Origin: Streptomyces endocoffeicus
Lineage (GTDB): Bacteria; Actinomycetota; Actinomycetes; Streptomycetales; Streptomycetaceae
Reading direction: 5' to 3'
Assembly (NCBI RefSeq): GCF_016741935.1
Contig: NZ_JAERRG010000009.1
Location: forward strand, 310,001-374,000
DNA length: 64,000 bases
Shown: piece by piece, positions 42,029-50,012 of the stretch
Layout: each line of letters opens with the position of its first letter
How positions within the stretch are numbered: position 1 is the stretch's first letter
Made by a program: the position numbers and the translations under genes
The notes under the pieces: model-generated
Told to the model about the DNA's origin: nothing
Database searches by the model: none
The model's input: only the letters and a program-made list of their open reading frames with translations

Positions 42029-43327
42029 ATGAGCGCCAACAACAACGACATCATTACTCTCACCGGCGGCATCGACGTCGGCAACGGCTACGTCAAGGGC
42101 GTCATCCAGAACACGAAGCAGGGCATATTCGACGAGATCGATCTGCCCAGCGCGGTCGTCTCGACTTCCCGCACCTCGCCGAAGGTGCCACTCCCCGACG
42201 CGGATGCGGCCTCCGTGCTGGCCGGCGATTTCTACAACCAGATCGACTGCTCGCTCACCACTCACCTGGTGGCGGCGTCGGACCGCCGGATCTTCGGCCG
42301 CGCGGCGCTGAGCGTGCGCGGCTCGAAGTTCACCGAGTTCGAGGTGCTGGGCAAGCACTCCAAAGCCGATCAGGAGTTGAGCAAGGTCCTGGTCCTGGGC
42401 GTCTTCGCCGCGAAGACCCTGCGCGACTACGTCCGCGAGCACGGCAGGCTGCCCGATCACGAGCTGCGCGTGCGGGTGCGCGCCGGCCTGGCGCTGCCGA
42501 TCTCCGAGTTCGTCGCGCGTCGTCACGCCTACGCCGCCGAGTTCATCGGTCTGTTGAGCAGCTCCGATCCCGCGGTGCATCTGGTGACGATCAAGAACTT
42601 CAGCACCCCGGTCTCGGTGCGCCTGGAGTTCGTCGACGTCCAGGTGATGGCCGAGGGTGCCTCCGCGCAGTTCGCCATCACCGACAAGGGCGAGCCGCTC
42701 GCGAAGGCGCTGCTGGACGATCTGCGTACCCGTGACGCGTCCCTCGTGGAGGGCGTCTCGGCGTCTGACCTGGTGGCGGTGCAGAACACCATCGGCGTCG
42801 ACGTCGGCGAAGGCACTGTGAACTTCCCGGTGTTCACCGATGGGCGGTTCAACCCTGAGGCGGCTGCCACGCTCGACGAGGGCTACGGCACCGCGCTGAT
42901 GAACGCCATGGAGCGCATGAGCGAGTCGGACGCCACGCTGCAGTTTTCCTCGCGCAAGCAGCTGGCGGACTTCCTCCACGCAGAGCCTTCGGTGCTGGTG
43001 AAGAACCGTCGCCAGCGCGCCGCCGGCTTCGCCGAGGACGAGGCCGGCTACCTGGTCGACGAGATCGTCTCCTCCTTCGGTGACGTCCTCTCCCAGGCCG
43101 GCGCGACGACCGAGGTCGTCTACGTCTACGGCGGTGGCTCGGGCCCGATCAAGCACCTGCTGCACCCGGCGCTGCTGAAGGCCGCGGGCGATGTGCCCGT
43201 GCTCTACCTCGATTCGAGCTACTCGCGGCACCTGAACCGCGAAGGCCTGTACCTCGCGGCTCGCTACGTCGAGCAGCAGGCCCTCGCTGCGAAGCCCGCG
43301 GGCAAGCGCAGTAAAGAGGTGGCCTGA
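42029..43327 (+). CDS. parM: ParM/StbA-like actin family plasmid segregation protein, 432 aa
   Basis: Actin-fold ATPase that would polymerise to push plasmid copies apart. Phosphate-1 loop GGIDVGNGYVKG (residues 13-24), phosphate-2 VDVGEGTVNFP near 254-264 and adenosine motif VYVYGGGSGPIKHL near 374. Length fits ParM/Alp-type actins (320-430). The basic tail KPAGKRSKEVA is extra. Stop overlaps the Mom-like start by one base (TGATG), so both are made from one message. Intact. Confidence 0.88.
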   Translation: MSANNNDIITLTGGIDVGNGYVKGVIQNTKQGIFDEIDLPSAVVSTSRTSPKVPLPDADAASVLAGDFYNQIDCSLTTHLVAASDRRIFGRAALSVRGSKFTEFEVLGKHSKADQELSKVLVLGVFAAKTLRDYVREHGRLPDHELRVRVRAGLALPISEFVARRHAYAAEFIGLLSSSDPAVHLVTIKNFSTPVSVRLEFVDVQVMAEGASAQFAITDKGEPLAKALLDDLRTRDASLVEGVSASDLVAVQNTIGVDVGEGTVNFPVFTDGRFNPEAAATLDEGYGTALMNAMERMSESDATLQFSSRKQLADFLHAEPSVLVKNRRQRAAGFAEDEAGYLVDEIVSSFGDVLSQAGATTEVVYVYGGGSGPIKHLLHPALLKAAGDVPVLYLDSSYSRHLNREGLYLAARYVEQQALAAKPAGKRSKEVA

Positions 43328-44319
43328 TGTGTGAGCCGCTGGAGACTCCTGGAAGAACGCGGCCGGGAGGCCCGTATGGGGAGTGGGGCGACTTCCTCCT
43401 CGCAGAGCAACTCGAACTGCAGCAGCCAGGGTCCAATGCCTGGTGCCAGCGCTGGAACCACCGGCTGCCGACGTGGAGACGGACCCGGGACGGTGGCTTC
43501 GACCCGGAGGCCCACCGTGTCGTCCGGATCCCGGAGGCTCCGGCGAAGCGCTTCACTGTCGCCCATCACTACAGCGCGAGCTGGCCGGTCGTGCGGCTCG
43601 CCTACGGTCTCCAGCGCGTCGACCAGCCCCCTGGGCCCGACGAGCCGGAAGGCGGCCGTCTGGTCGGGGTGCTCGCCCTCGGGGTCCCGATGAACACCGC
43701 CGTCCTCAATGTGTTCCCAGACCTGACGCCGCTGAAGGAATCGCTTGAGCTCTCGCGTATGTGTCTTTTGGACTCCGTGGCTTCGAACGGCGAATCCTGG
43801 GCCTGCGCGAGGGCATTCCAGGACGCCGCCACCAAGGGAATCCGAGGGATCGTCGCGCACGCCGATCCCGTCCCGCGGGTCAGGATCACGGCTGACGGCC
43901 CGTCGTACGTGATGCCGGGACACATCGGCCACGTCTACGGCCACGGCCAGGGCTTCGCCTATCTCGGCCGTACCCGCGCCCGGCGTCTGGTCGTACTGCC
44001 TGACGCCACCGTGCTGAACGACCGCGCCGCAGCCAAGGTCCGCCGAGACGAGACCGGTCACGCGGCAGTCGAACGGCGCCTCATCGCACTCGGAGCCACC
44101 GCCCGCCGAGCCGAGGAAGACGGCACGCGCTGGCTTGCTCGGGCGCTCGATGAGGTCGGGACAGCGGCGCTGCACCACGGCGGCTGCCACAAGTACGCGC
44201 GAACCATCGGCCCGCATCGCACACGGCTCCGGCTCGCTGGGCCCACTCTTCCAGCTCCGCGGCACGGATCCCTTCACCCGCACCGTTTACCCCAGAGAAA
44301 CGAAGGAACTACCAGATGA
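43327..44319 (+). CDS. Mom-like DNA modification protein (GNAT-type), 330 aa
   Basis: Resembles phage Mu Mom family adenine-modification proteins. Motif order: FTVAHHYSASWP (75-86), GRLVGVLALGVPMN (110-123), SLELSRMCLLD (139-149), GIRGIVAHADP (171-181), GHIGHVYGHGQGFAYLGRT, the typical GNAT-like core with the HHYS signature. Starts within the ParM stop. The N-terminal 60 residues contain FDPEAHRVVRIPEAPA, also found at 47.2 kb. Would convert adenine to a bulky form, protecting DNA from restriction. Confidence 0.8.
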   Translation: MCEPLETPGRTRPGGPYGEWGDFLLAEQLELQQPGSNAWCQRWNHRLPTWRRTRDGGFDPEAHRVVRIPEAPAKRFTVAHHYSASWPVVRLAYGLQRVDQPPGPDEPEGGRLVGVLALGVPMNTAVLNVFPDLTPLKESLELSRMCLLDSVASNGESWACARAFQDAATKGIRGIVAHADPVPRVRITADGPSYVMPGHIGHVYGHGQGFAYLGRTRARRLVVLPDATVLNDRAAAKVRRDETGHAAVERRLIALGATARRAEEDGTRWLARALDEVGTAALHHGGCHKYARTIGPHRTRLRLAGPTLPAPRHGSLHPHRLPQRNEGTTR

Positions 44320-44864
44320 GTCACGGCCTCAGCCCTGCCGGCGCGAAGATCCTCGAAACCAACGACGACGGCCTCGTTGCCGGGCACCCCGCAGCGCTCG
44401 CCAAGCTGATGTCCGACGGCCTGGTCGTCCCACACACCGCCGACGGCGGTACCCACTGGATGACCGAGGACGGCTGGGCGGCCCTCGACGCCTGGCGGAA
44501 AGAGAACCCGGGCCGCAGTGCGCTGGCGGACGCCCCGGGCATCCTGCAAAAATTGCCTGGTCGGCAGCACGAGGCGGTGCTCACCGCCGCGCGACGCCCG
44601 GACCAGAACATCCCCGGCCGGGACAACCCAGCCTGCCGCGCCGGCGAGACATGGTTCCGCGGCTCCACCCTGCGGAAGATCGCCGCGATCGGCTACGCCG
44701 CCATCCGGTCCGAGCCGTACGACAAGGGCCAGGCGACGTGGGAGGAGACGGGCCGCCCTCTTTACCTCACGGAGGCCGGGCGGCTCCAAACTCGGGTCCG
44801 TGCCGACCGTGGTCATCCCAGTCCCGCTCCCCGACGTCACCCCGAACAACCGGGTCCGCTGTGA
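44316..44864 (+). CDS. Hypothetical protein, up to 182 aa
   Basis: ATG overlaps the Mom stop (ATGA). Residues 1-150 are coherent: HGLSPAGAKILETNDDGLVA, RSALADAPGILQKLPGRQHE, FRGSTLRKIAAIGYA and PLYLTEAGRLQ, a winged-helix-like arrangement with LTEAGR at the end. The last ~30 residues overlap a better frame at 44800 and are probably spurious, so the true end may lie near 44800 with a frameshift. Possibly a small DNA-binding partner of Mom. Confidence 0.6.
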   Translation: MSHGLSPAGAKILETNDDGLVAGHPAALAKLMSDGLVVPHTADGGTHWMTEDGWAALDAWRKENPGRSALADAPGILQKLPGRQHEAVLTAARRPDQNIPGRDNPACRAGETWFRGSTLRKIAAIGYAAIRSEPYDKGQATWEETGRPLYLTEAGRLQTRVRADRGHPSPAPRRHPEQPGPL

Positions 44865-44973
44865 GGAGCATTCCGGCGTGCACATCGAGACCGTCCTGTG
44901 CCGGTGGCCGCACAACGTCACCGCCGACGGGGACTGGCCGCAGGTGGGCCACCCCTACCGCGTGACCGACTAA
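44800..44973 (+). CDS. Small protein, 57 aa
   Basis: GTG 44800; sequence PTVVIPVPLPDVTPNNRVRC then EEHSGVHIETVLCRWPHNVT. Two cysteines 17 residues apart (plus one His) could bind metal. The ribosome site is weak (GTG 44809 is possible). Overlaps the end of the preceding frame. Confidence 0.45.
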   Translation: MPTVVIPVPLPDVTPNNRVRCEEHSGVHIETVLCRWPHNVTADGDWPQVGHPYRVTD

Positions 44974-45022
44974 CCAACTCACCCCAATCCAACGGACTGC
45001 ACGCCATCAAGGAGAAGCCGCA

Positions 45023-45277
45023 GTGACCATTCCCGGATACCCGAAGCGGGCCGCGCGCTGCAAGCACGGCGACCACCCATTGAGTCAGGACGCTCCCGAC
45101 ACAGCGTGGGTCGACGCGTTCGGCGGTCGGGAGTGCCCGGACGCACCCAACCCGGACGATGGCCCGATGCCGCCTCACGAACCCGGCTCAGCCATCCTCT
45201 CGCCGCCTGCGTGGCCCGAGGCCGTGGTGCCTCGCACCGATCTTGAACCGCGCACCCTGCCCTACATGCCCGGTTGA
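45023..45277 (+). CDS. Hypothetical protein, 84 aa
   Basis: GTG 45023 with AAGGAGAAG upstream. Starts TIPGYPKRAARCKHGDHPLS and has GGRECPDAPNPDDG, a CxxH...C layout. Pro-rich tail. Small metal-binding candidate of the modification operon. Confidence 0.6.
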   Translation: MTIPGYPKRAARCKHGDHPLSQDAPDTAWVDAFGGRECPDAPNPDDGPMPPHEPGSAILSPPAWPEAVVPRTDLEPRTLPYMPG

Positions 45278-45483
45278 TCTCAGCGGCGATGGTCCTCCAT
45301 CGCCCCGTGCTCATGGCCGACCGCCACCGGTGCTCACCTCGGGTCGGCGACGCGGACGACTCCACCGACTCCACCATGGGCATCCAGCGCGGCCAGTGCG
45401 CGCGAGCCCGCGATGTGGCCGACGTGCGCGAGGCCTGGTGGAAGAGGGCCGCCGCCCTCCACAACGAGCACGCAGCGCGGTGA
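45274..45483 (+). CDS. Hypothetical protein, 69 aa
   Basis: TTG 45274 overlaps the preceding stop; ATG 45289 or 45313 are alternatives. C-terminus QRGQCARARDVADVREAWWK is convincing, the N-terminus less so. Family unknown. Confidence 0.45.
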   Translation: MISAAMVLHRPVLMADRHRCSPRVGDADDSTDSTMGIQRGQCARARDVADVREAWWKRAAALHNEHAAR

Positions 45484-45549
45484 ACGCCCCACCCGGGGGC
45501 CGCCAGGCCCCCAGAGCATCACTGTCCGCTCCGAGTCCGTAGGAACGTC

Positions 45550-46764
45550 ATGATCAACCCGTTCGCCCCGCCCATCGACCTCAGCCACCTGCCGAACTAC
45601 CGGCAGACCGACGCGCGTCCCCGTCGCGCGGTGTTCCTCGGCCGTGTCTCCACCAAGGACCGGCAGCTTCCCGCTTCGTCCATCCCGCGGCAGGTCGTCC
45701 TCGCCGCCGGACGCCTCGACCCGGGCGAAGAGTTCATAGCGCACTTCTGGGATGTCGAGTCCGGGATGTTGCCCGCGCACTTGAGGGGCCTGGGACCACG
45801 GGAGATGTACGACGGGCTCGGCGTGCCAACGCCCCGGGACGGCGGCCTCCAGGACCTTCTCGACCGTGCCGAGCTGATGGGCGTCACCCACATCCTGGCC
45901 GAGCGCAACGACCGCGTGGCCCGCGCCATGCTCACCAGTCTCATGGTGGAGCACGAGCTGGAGCGCCTCGGGGCAGAGGTGGTCTACGCCAATGAGCCGA
46001 CAGGCGGCACCGAGTCCGGCCGGCTACGCACCCGCAGGTACGGGCAGGCCGAGGCGGAGATCTACCGCGCGACGATGATCGAGATGTCGATGGGGGGCCA
46101 GTTCCAGCATGCAATCGGCGGCTGGAACCACGGCTACCCGCCCTACCCCTATGTTGCGGTGGTCGACGAGGACGCCCCGATTCGGGGGCAGGGCCGGTTC
46201 GGGGAGATGCGACCGAAGAAGAAGCTCGTCCCGCACCCCGACGAGCGCCGGTTCGACGCCGCCCGGGAGCTGTGCCGCCTCCGGCGCGAGGAGCACCTGA
46301 AGGGCCCGGACATCATCGCGATCCTCAAGGCGGAGCCCGACCGGTACCCGATCGAGGGCGAGTGGACCTACAACAGGGTCGAGGGTCTGGTCGCGAACCC
46401 GAAGCTCAGCGGCTATCAGGTATACAACCGCAAGTCGAGCAGGACCGGCCGCGCCGGGTTCTCGCGGCGCAACCCCATTTCCCAGTGGGTGTGGTCGCCG
46501 AAGGTCGTGCACAAGCCGGTGGTGAGCCTGGAGGAGTGGATGCAGGCCCAGGAGGTCACCGCGGGACTGCGCGCGGGTGTCGAAGGCGGCCCGCTGCTGC
46601 GGGTCCGGGCCGCGGCCTCCAGGCTCGGGCTCACCGTCACCGCGGTCAGCAGCAACGCCACGCACACGCTGTACCGGATCGGGAACCGGCAGATCGCTCT
46701 GCCCACCCCGGTGCCGGACACGCTCGTCCAGCAGGTCATCGAGGACTTGGGGAGCGTGGCGTGA
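45550..46764 (+). CDS. Serine recombinase (resolvase/integrase family), 404 aa
   Basis: Catalytic domain at residues ~25-185: FLGRVSTKDRQLPASSIPRQ gives the Arg-x-Ser34 active site, and LAERNDRVARAM supplies the arginine helix. After it, YGQAEAEIYRATMIEMSMGG is the long alpha-E helix, then recombinase-domain sequence (GEWTYNRVEGLVANPKLSGY, NRKSSRTGRAGFSRRNP). No clear zinc-ribbon cysteines, so it is shorter than most large serine integrases (450-600). ATG 45550 with TAGGAA upstream. Could integrate the element or resolve plasmid multimers. Its attachment site was not found. Confidence 0.85.
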   Translation: MINPFAPPIDLSHLPNYRQTDARPRRAVFLGRVSTKDRQLPASSIPRQVVLAAGRLDPGEEFIAHFWDVESGMLPAHLRGLGPREMYDGLGVPTPRDGGLQDLLDRAELMGVTHILAERNDRVARAMLTSLMVEHELERLGAEVVYANEPTGGTESGRLRTRRYGQAEAEIYRATMIEMSMGGQFQHAIGGWNHGYPPYPYVAVVDEDAPIRGQGRFGEMRPKKKLVPHPDERRFDAARELCRLRREEHLKGPDIIAILKAEPDRYPIEGEWTYNRVEGLVANPKLSGYQVYNRKSSRTGRAGFSRRNPISQWVWSPKVVHKPVVSLEEWMQAQEVTAGLRAGVEGGPLLRVRAAASRLGLTVTAVSSNATHTLYRIGNRQIALPTPVPDTLVQQVIEDLGSVA

Positions 46765-47153
46765 GCGAGATCATCATGGGCCAGGCCCACCGGCGCGGCC
46801 GGACCTGGGTGACGTACCTTGCCGAGCACGGTGTGTACGCACACGGGCGGACGCTGAGGGCGACGGAGGCGAACGCCGTGGAGGGGCTCGAACTCGTCGG
46901 CGTGAGGGCAGAGGTCACGCTCACCGCGGTGACACCGGAGCTGGAGACGCTCCGGGCCGCCGACGACGCCCGCGAACAGGCCCTGCGCGCTGCGGTGCAC
47001 TCCCTGGCTCTGCGGCGTACCACGCGGGGCGACATCGCCCTGGCAACACGGGTACCGGCCCGGCTGGTGAAACAGATCCTCGCCGAGCAGACGAAGAAGG
47101 ACGGCTCGCCGCCTCCTGCGGAATCAGCCACGACAGCCGAGGACACCGTATGA
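46761..47153 (+). CDS. Hypothetical protein, 130 aa
   Basis: GTG 46761 overlaps the recombinase stop. N-terminal beta part (GQAHRRGRTWVTYLAEHGVY) and a helical C-terminal HTH-like part (RTTRGDIALATRVPARLVKQ, then ILAEQ). Possibly a DNA-binding accessory factor (directionality-type) for the recombinase, inferred only from position and size. Confidence 0.65.
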   Translation: MSEIIMGQAHRRGRTWVTYLAEHGVYAHGRTLRATEANAVEGLELVGVRAEVTLTAVTPELETLRAADDAREQALRAAVHSLALRRTTRGDIALATRVPARLVKQILAEQTKKDGSPPPAESATTAEDTV

Positions 47154-47290
47154 CTCACGTACGCCCGTACGGGTTCCTGCGGCCCGCCGCTCAGGGTTCC
47201 TGGAACCTGCACGTCTTTCCTTTCGATCCGGAGGCCCACCGTGTCGTCCGGACCTCCGAGGCTCCGGCCATTGTGGTGCCGAGCGCATGA
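47150..47290 (+). CDS. Small protein, 46 aa, sharing a segment with Mom
   Basis: ATG overlaps the preceding stop and its own stop overlaps the methyltransferase ATG. Contains FDPEAHRVVRTSEAPA, nearly identical to residues 58-73 of the Mom-like protein, also at the DNA level (43501-43544 versus 47225-47268). Either a conserved functional tag or a remnant of an earlier mom-like gene. Confidence 0.5.
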   Translation: MTHVRPYGFLRPAAQGSWNLHVFPFDPEAHRVVRTSEAPAIVVPSA

Positions 47291-48045
47291 GCGGCTACCG
47301 GGAGATCGTGAAGTTGCTGGCGGCGAACACCGGCGCGAAGCGGATGAGCGAAGTCTTCGACAACTTCGTCGAGATGGCGGCGCTGGCTCTGCGCAACGCC
47401 GTGGACGTCCGCGGGAGCGAGGCCTGGGCAGCGCGCGAGGCCCAGTACCTCCAGATTGCCGGCCGTTACGACCGCGCCGAGCTGTACCACTTCGCTGAGG
47501 CCCTGGAGCTGGTGACCCTGGAGATGCAGCGCGAACCCTGCGACGTACTCGGCCACCTCTACATGGAGTTGGAGCTCGGCAACGAGCGGTTGGGCCAGTT
47601 CTACACGCCCTACGACGTCGCCCGGCTGATGGCCCAGATACAGATCGACACGGTGGTCGAGCAGGTGCAGCGGGGTGGCTTCGCCGATGTCTATGAGCCC
47701 ACCTGCGGCGCGGGCGCATTCATGGTCGCCCTGTCACAGGCGATGCTCGAGCACGGCCTGAACCCACAGACGCAGCTGCATGTGACGGCAGAGGACATAG
47801 CACCGCAGGCCATGCACATGATCTACGTCCATCTGACGCTACTGCACATCCCCGCAGTGGTGCGCCGTCGCGACACCCTCACGCTGGAGACGTTCGACGC
47901 GTGGCCCACTCCTGCTCATGTCCTGGGCGGTTGGGGCCGGAAGCTCAGGCTGGCCCAGGCGGTCAATGGATCACGGCGGCTGATCATCACCACGCCTCAG
48001 GAGACCACCGAAAAACCCGCTGATGCTCTGGAGGTGCAACGATGA
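47287..48045 (+). CDS. Small N6-adenine methyltransferase-like protein, 252 aa
   Basis: HsdM-like SAM-binding fold: GQFYTPYDVARLMAQ near 100, motif I VYEPTCGAGAF near 130-140, then HVTAEDIAPQAMHMIYVHLT. The catalytic NPPY/F motif is not seen at the expected place (LTLETFDAWPTPAHVLGG), so activity is uncertain; it may be a regulatory or partner subunit. Coupled on both sides. Next to the Mom-like gene it suggests a joint DNA-modification role. Confidence 0.75.
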   Translation: MSGYREIVKLLAANTGAKRMSEVFDNFVEMAALALRNAVDVRGSEAWAAREAQYLQIAGRYDRAELYHFAEALELVTLEMQREPCDVLGHLYMELELGNERLGQFYTPYDVARLMAQIQIDTVVEQVQRGGFADVYEPTCGAGAFMVALSQAMLEHGLNPQTQLHVTAEDIAPQAMHMIYVHLTLLHIPAVVRRRDTLTLETFDAWPTPAHVLGGWGRKLRLAQAVNGSRRLIITTPQETTEKPADALEVQR

Positions 48046-48310
48046 TGATCACGCAAGAACGAACCGATTCCTCTGACGTCGAGAGCGACGACGATCCGGC
48101 CTGGCGCGGGGCGGCGGTCTCCGCGCCGATCATCGGGCACGCCCACAGCACGGCCGACGGCCGGAAGCTCATTCGGCACTATGCGCACGAGGCTCTCGCC
48201 CTCGCGGATCAGGAGACGGCAGCCGAGTCGTGCCCGGCGTGCCAGTGCAACGCCCGTCTGCATGCCTCAGGCCTCTGGTCTCCGCCCAGCTTGCGCAGCC
48301 TGCTGTGCCC
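48042..48310 (+). CDS. Hypothetical protein, 3' end replaced
   Basis: ATG 48042 overlaps the methyltransferase stop. Sequence TQERTDSSDVESDDDPAWRG, then IRHYAHEALALADQETA and ESCPACQCNARLHASG with a Cys cluster. From ~48290 the frame enters sequence homologous to the upstream flank of hydrolase copy 1, so the original 3' end is lost; the literal frame runs to 48428 inside the hydrolase gene. Confidence 0.5.
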
Positions 48311-48336
48311 TCACCCCAAGCGAAGGAAGAGTCGTC

Positions 48337-49110
48337 ATGTCGTTCGTACTGATCCACGGCGCTACTTGCACCGCCGGTATCTGGGGCCGTCTGATCCCAC
48401 TGCTCTACGGCGACGTACTGGCCGTTGACCTGCCCGGCCGCGGAACACGAGCCGACACCGACCTGCGTGGCTTGACACTGGAAGGCTGCGCCAAGGCGGT
48501 CGCCGAGGACATCGTCCAGCGTGACCTCACCGACGTCACGCTGGTCGCCCATTCCTTCAGCGGTGTCGTCGCGCCACGGGTAATGGCCCTGCTACCGGAA
48601 CGCATCCAACAAGTGGTCCTGCTCGCCGCAGTGGTGCCACCAGATAGGACACCGGTGGCAGAACACATGGACGCCAGGCTGAAAGAGTCACTGGAGAGAC
48701 GAGCCATCAACGGCGTCTACACGTTCGGCATCGAGGCGGCAGGGACCCGGCTGTGTACCGATGGCGATGATGACGAGGTCCAGTACGTCCTGGATCATCT
48801 CGTGGAAGATGCAAAGGGGCTGCTGACTGAAAGCGTCGACTTGTCGGGGTACCAGCTTCGTATTCCCCGTGCCTACATACAGCTGGCACATGACTGGTCC
48901 TACGCGCCGCGACTGCAGGCCGAGTCGGCACAACGCACCAGAGCCAACTGCGTCACCCTCAATGCTGGCCATATGGCGATGGTCACGATCCCGCATCAGA
49001 TGAAGAGGATGCGGTTCCCAGTGCGTGACGACGAACCGGTTGCCGTCGGACAGGTCGGGTTCGACCGTCACGTTCTCTCTTCTGCGTTGGTGTGGTCAGT
49101 GGGCTGGTAG
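48337..49110 (+). CDS. Alpha/beta hydrolase, copy 2, altered C-terminus, 257 aa
   Basis: Paralogue of the gene at 11734: MSFVLIHGATCTAGIWGRLI, nucleophile elbow AHSFSG, and LNAGHMAMVTIPHQ. Catalytic residues are retained, but after HQ the family ending is replaced by ~35 unrelated residues read antisense through another gene. ATG 48337 with GAAGGAAGAG upstream. Homology to copy 1 begins ~45 bp before the start, showing that the cassette moved together with its ribosome site. May still be active. Confidence 0.75.
   Translation: MSFVLIHGATCTAGIWGRLIPLLYGDVLAVDLPGRGTRADTDLRGLTLEGCAKAVAEDIVQRDLTDVTLVAHSFSGVVAPRVMALLPERIQQVVLLAAVVPPDRTPVAEHMDARLKESLERRAINGVYTFGIEAAGTRLCTDGDDDEVQYVLDHLVEDAKGLLTESVDLSGYQLRIPRAYIQLAHDWSYAPRLQAESAQRTRANCVTLNAGHMAMVTIPHQMKRMRFPVRDDEPVAVGQVGFDRHVLSSALVWSVGW
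49001..49071 (-). pseudogene. Gene remnant cut by the hydrolase cassette
   Basis: GTG 49069-49071 overlaps the preceding stop; reads TVEPDLSDGNRFVVTHWEPH and then enters antisense hydrolase sequence. The remaining ~24 codons are the start of a lost gene. Confidence 0.5.
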
Positions 49111-49310
49111 GCGTGGTTGCGGCTGTCCTGGTCGAGGGGGCAGCGGCGGCAGAAGCCGGGCGGCCCGTACCACGCCTTGTGCACATCGCCGGGGTGTCCG
49201 CAGGTGCCGCAGGGGGTGGTGCAGGTGTGCGGGGTGCAGCCGTCGCGAACGTCTGTCTGGGCGCGGCCACCGCAGGTTCCGCAACGGATTGCACGGCTTC
49301 TCACGGTCAC
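49068..49310 (-). CDS. Cys-rich zinc-ribbon-like protein, 80 aa
   Basis: GTG 49308-49310 overlaps the previous stop. Two CxxC pairs plus further cysteines: IRCGTCGGRAQTDVRDGCTP, then CTTPCGTCGHPGDVHKAWYG and FCRRCPLD, enough for two metal sites. Likely nucleic-acid or protein binding. Coupled operon member. Confidence 0.7.
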   Translation of the reverse strand: MTVRSRAIRCGTCGGRAQTDVRDGCTPHTCTTPCGTCGHPGDVHKAWYGPPGFCRRCPLDQDSRNHAYQPTDHTNAEERT

Positions 49311-49552
49311 TTCTCCTGTTCGGTGGGCGGGGGCCCGAGGCGGAGGAATGGCCGGGCAAGCCCGTCGTCGACGGTCTGGGCGGCGTGGGCGGCAACGACA
49401 TCGGCCACATTCAGCTCCGGGCCGGGGTTCGGCCCCTGGTAGTTGCCGCCGCAGGAGCAGTGCTGCCCCTCGTAGATGTAGCAGTGCTTGAAGTGCGGGC
49501 CGCCCGGGAGGCGGTTGCCGTTCGCGATGGTCTGGTGAGTCAGGAAGTTCAC
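49307..49552 (-). CDS. Hypothetical protein, 81 aa
   Basis: ATG overlaps the stop of the 62-aa gene and its stop overlaps the next GTG. NFLTHQTIANGNRLPGGPHF, then a CSCGG motif (EGQHCSCGGNYQGPNPGP), and a helical end. Small metal-binding candidate. Confidence 0.65.
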   Translation of the reverse strand: MNFLTHQTIANGNRLPGGPHFKHCYIYEGQHCSCGGNYQGPNPGPELNVADVVAAHAAQTVDDGLARPFLRLGPPPTEQEK

Positions 49553-49737
49553 GGCCGCGGCTCCTCATCGCAGGCTTCGGCTCCGCAGCGACGGCACTCG
49601 TTGCCCTCGCCGACCGGCGGATAGTCGTGCTCGAGGTACGGCTGGCCGCCGGCGTCGACGCACTCGTCTTCCAGCGGGAAGTAGTCGTGCTTCTCTCCGC
49701 CCACGGGCGGCATGTAGTCGGAGTACGGCTGGTTCAC
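49549..49737 (-). CDS. Acidic CxxC protein, 62 aa
   Basis: GTG 49735-49737 gives VNQPYSDYMPPVGGEKHDYF and ends ECRRCGAEACDEEPRP. One CxxC plus a Cys. Probably coupled to the 81-aa gene (4-nt overlap). Confidence 0.6.
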   Translation of the reverse strand: MNQPYSDYMPPVGGEKHDYFPLEDECVDAGGQPYLEHDYPPVGEGNECRRCGAEACDEEPRP

Positions 49738-49800
49738 GGTTTCTCCTCTGGTTGGTGATGCGGCGGACCCACCCGCGGTCACGGGCGCGGGTGGGGCGGC

Positions 49801-49983
49801 TCACTTCTCCTTCGATCCGCTGCTGGTAGCCCGGCGGTCGGTGGGCTCGATACCCGCCTCACGGAGCGCGGAGTACAAGGTGGTGCGGGACAAGCTGGTG
49901 ATCTGGCCGATGCGGCGAACGTTCGGCAGGCTCTCTGGCATTCCGGGTAGCAAGAGAAGAACCCCGGCCTGATACCGGAGCAC
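49801..49983 (-). CDS. Helix-turn-helix protein, 60 aa
   Basis: Residues ~20-48: NVRRIGQITSLSRTTLYSAL then REAGIEPTDRR, a recombinase- or resolvase-type HTH (IGQITSLSRTTLYSALREAG). Could be a transcription regulator or the DNA-binding tail of a lost recombinase. First gene upstream of the Cys-rich operon. Confidence 0.6.
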   Translation of the reverse strand: MLRYQAGVLLLLPGMPESLPNVRRIGQITSLSRTTLYSALREAGIEPTDRRATSSGSKEK

Positions 49984-50012
49984 CAGGTCGGGGTCATTGT
50001 AGAGATTTGGCG

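Noticed and set aside
41948..43231. 427-codon minus-strand frame across parM
   Set aside because: Antisense of an actin-family gene with intact nucleotide-binding loops.
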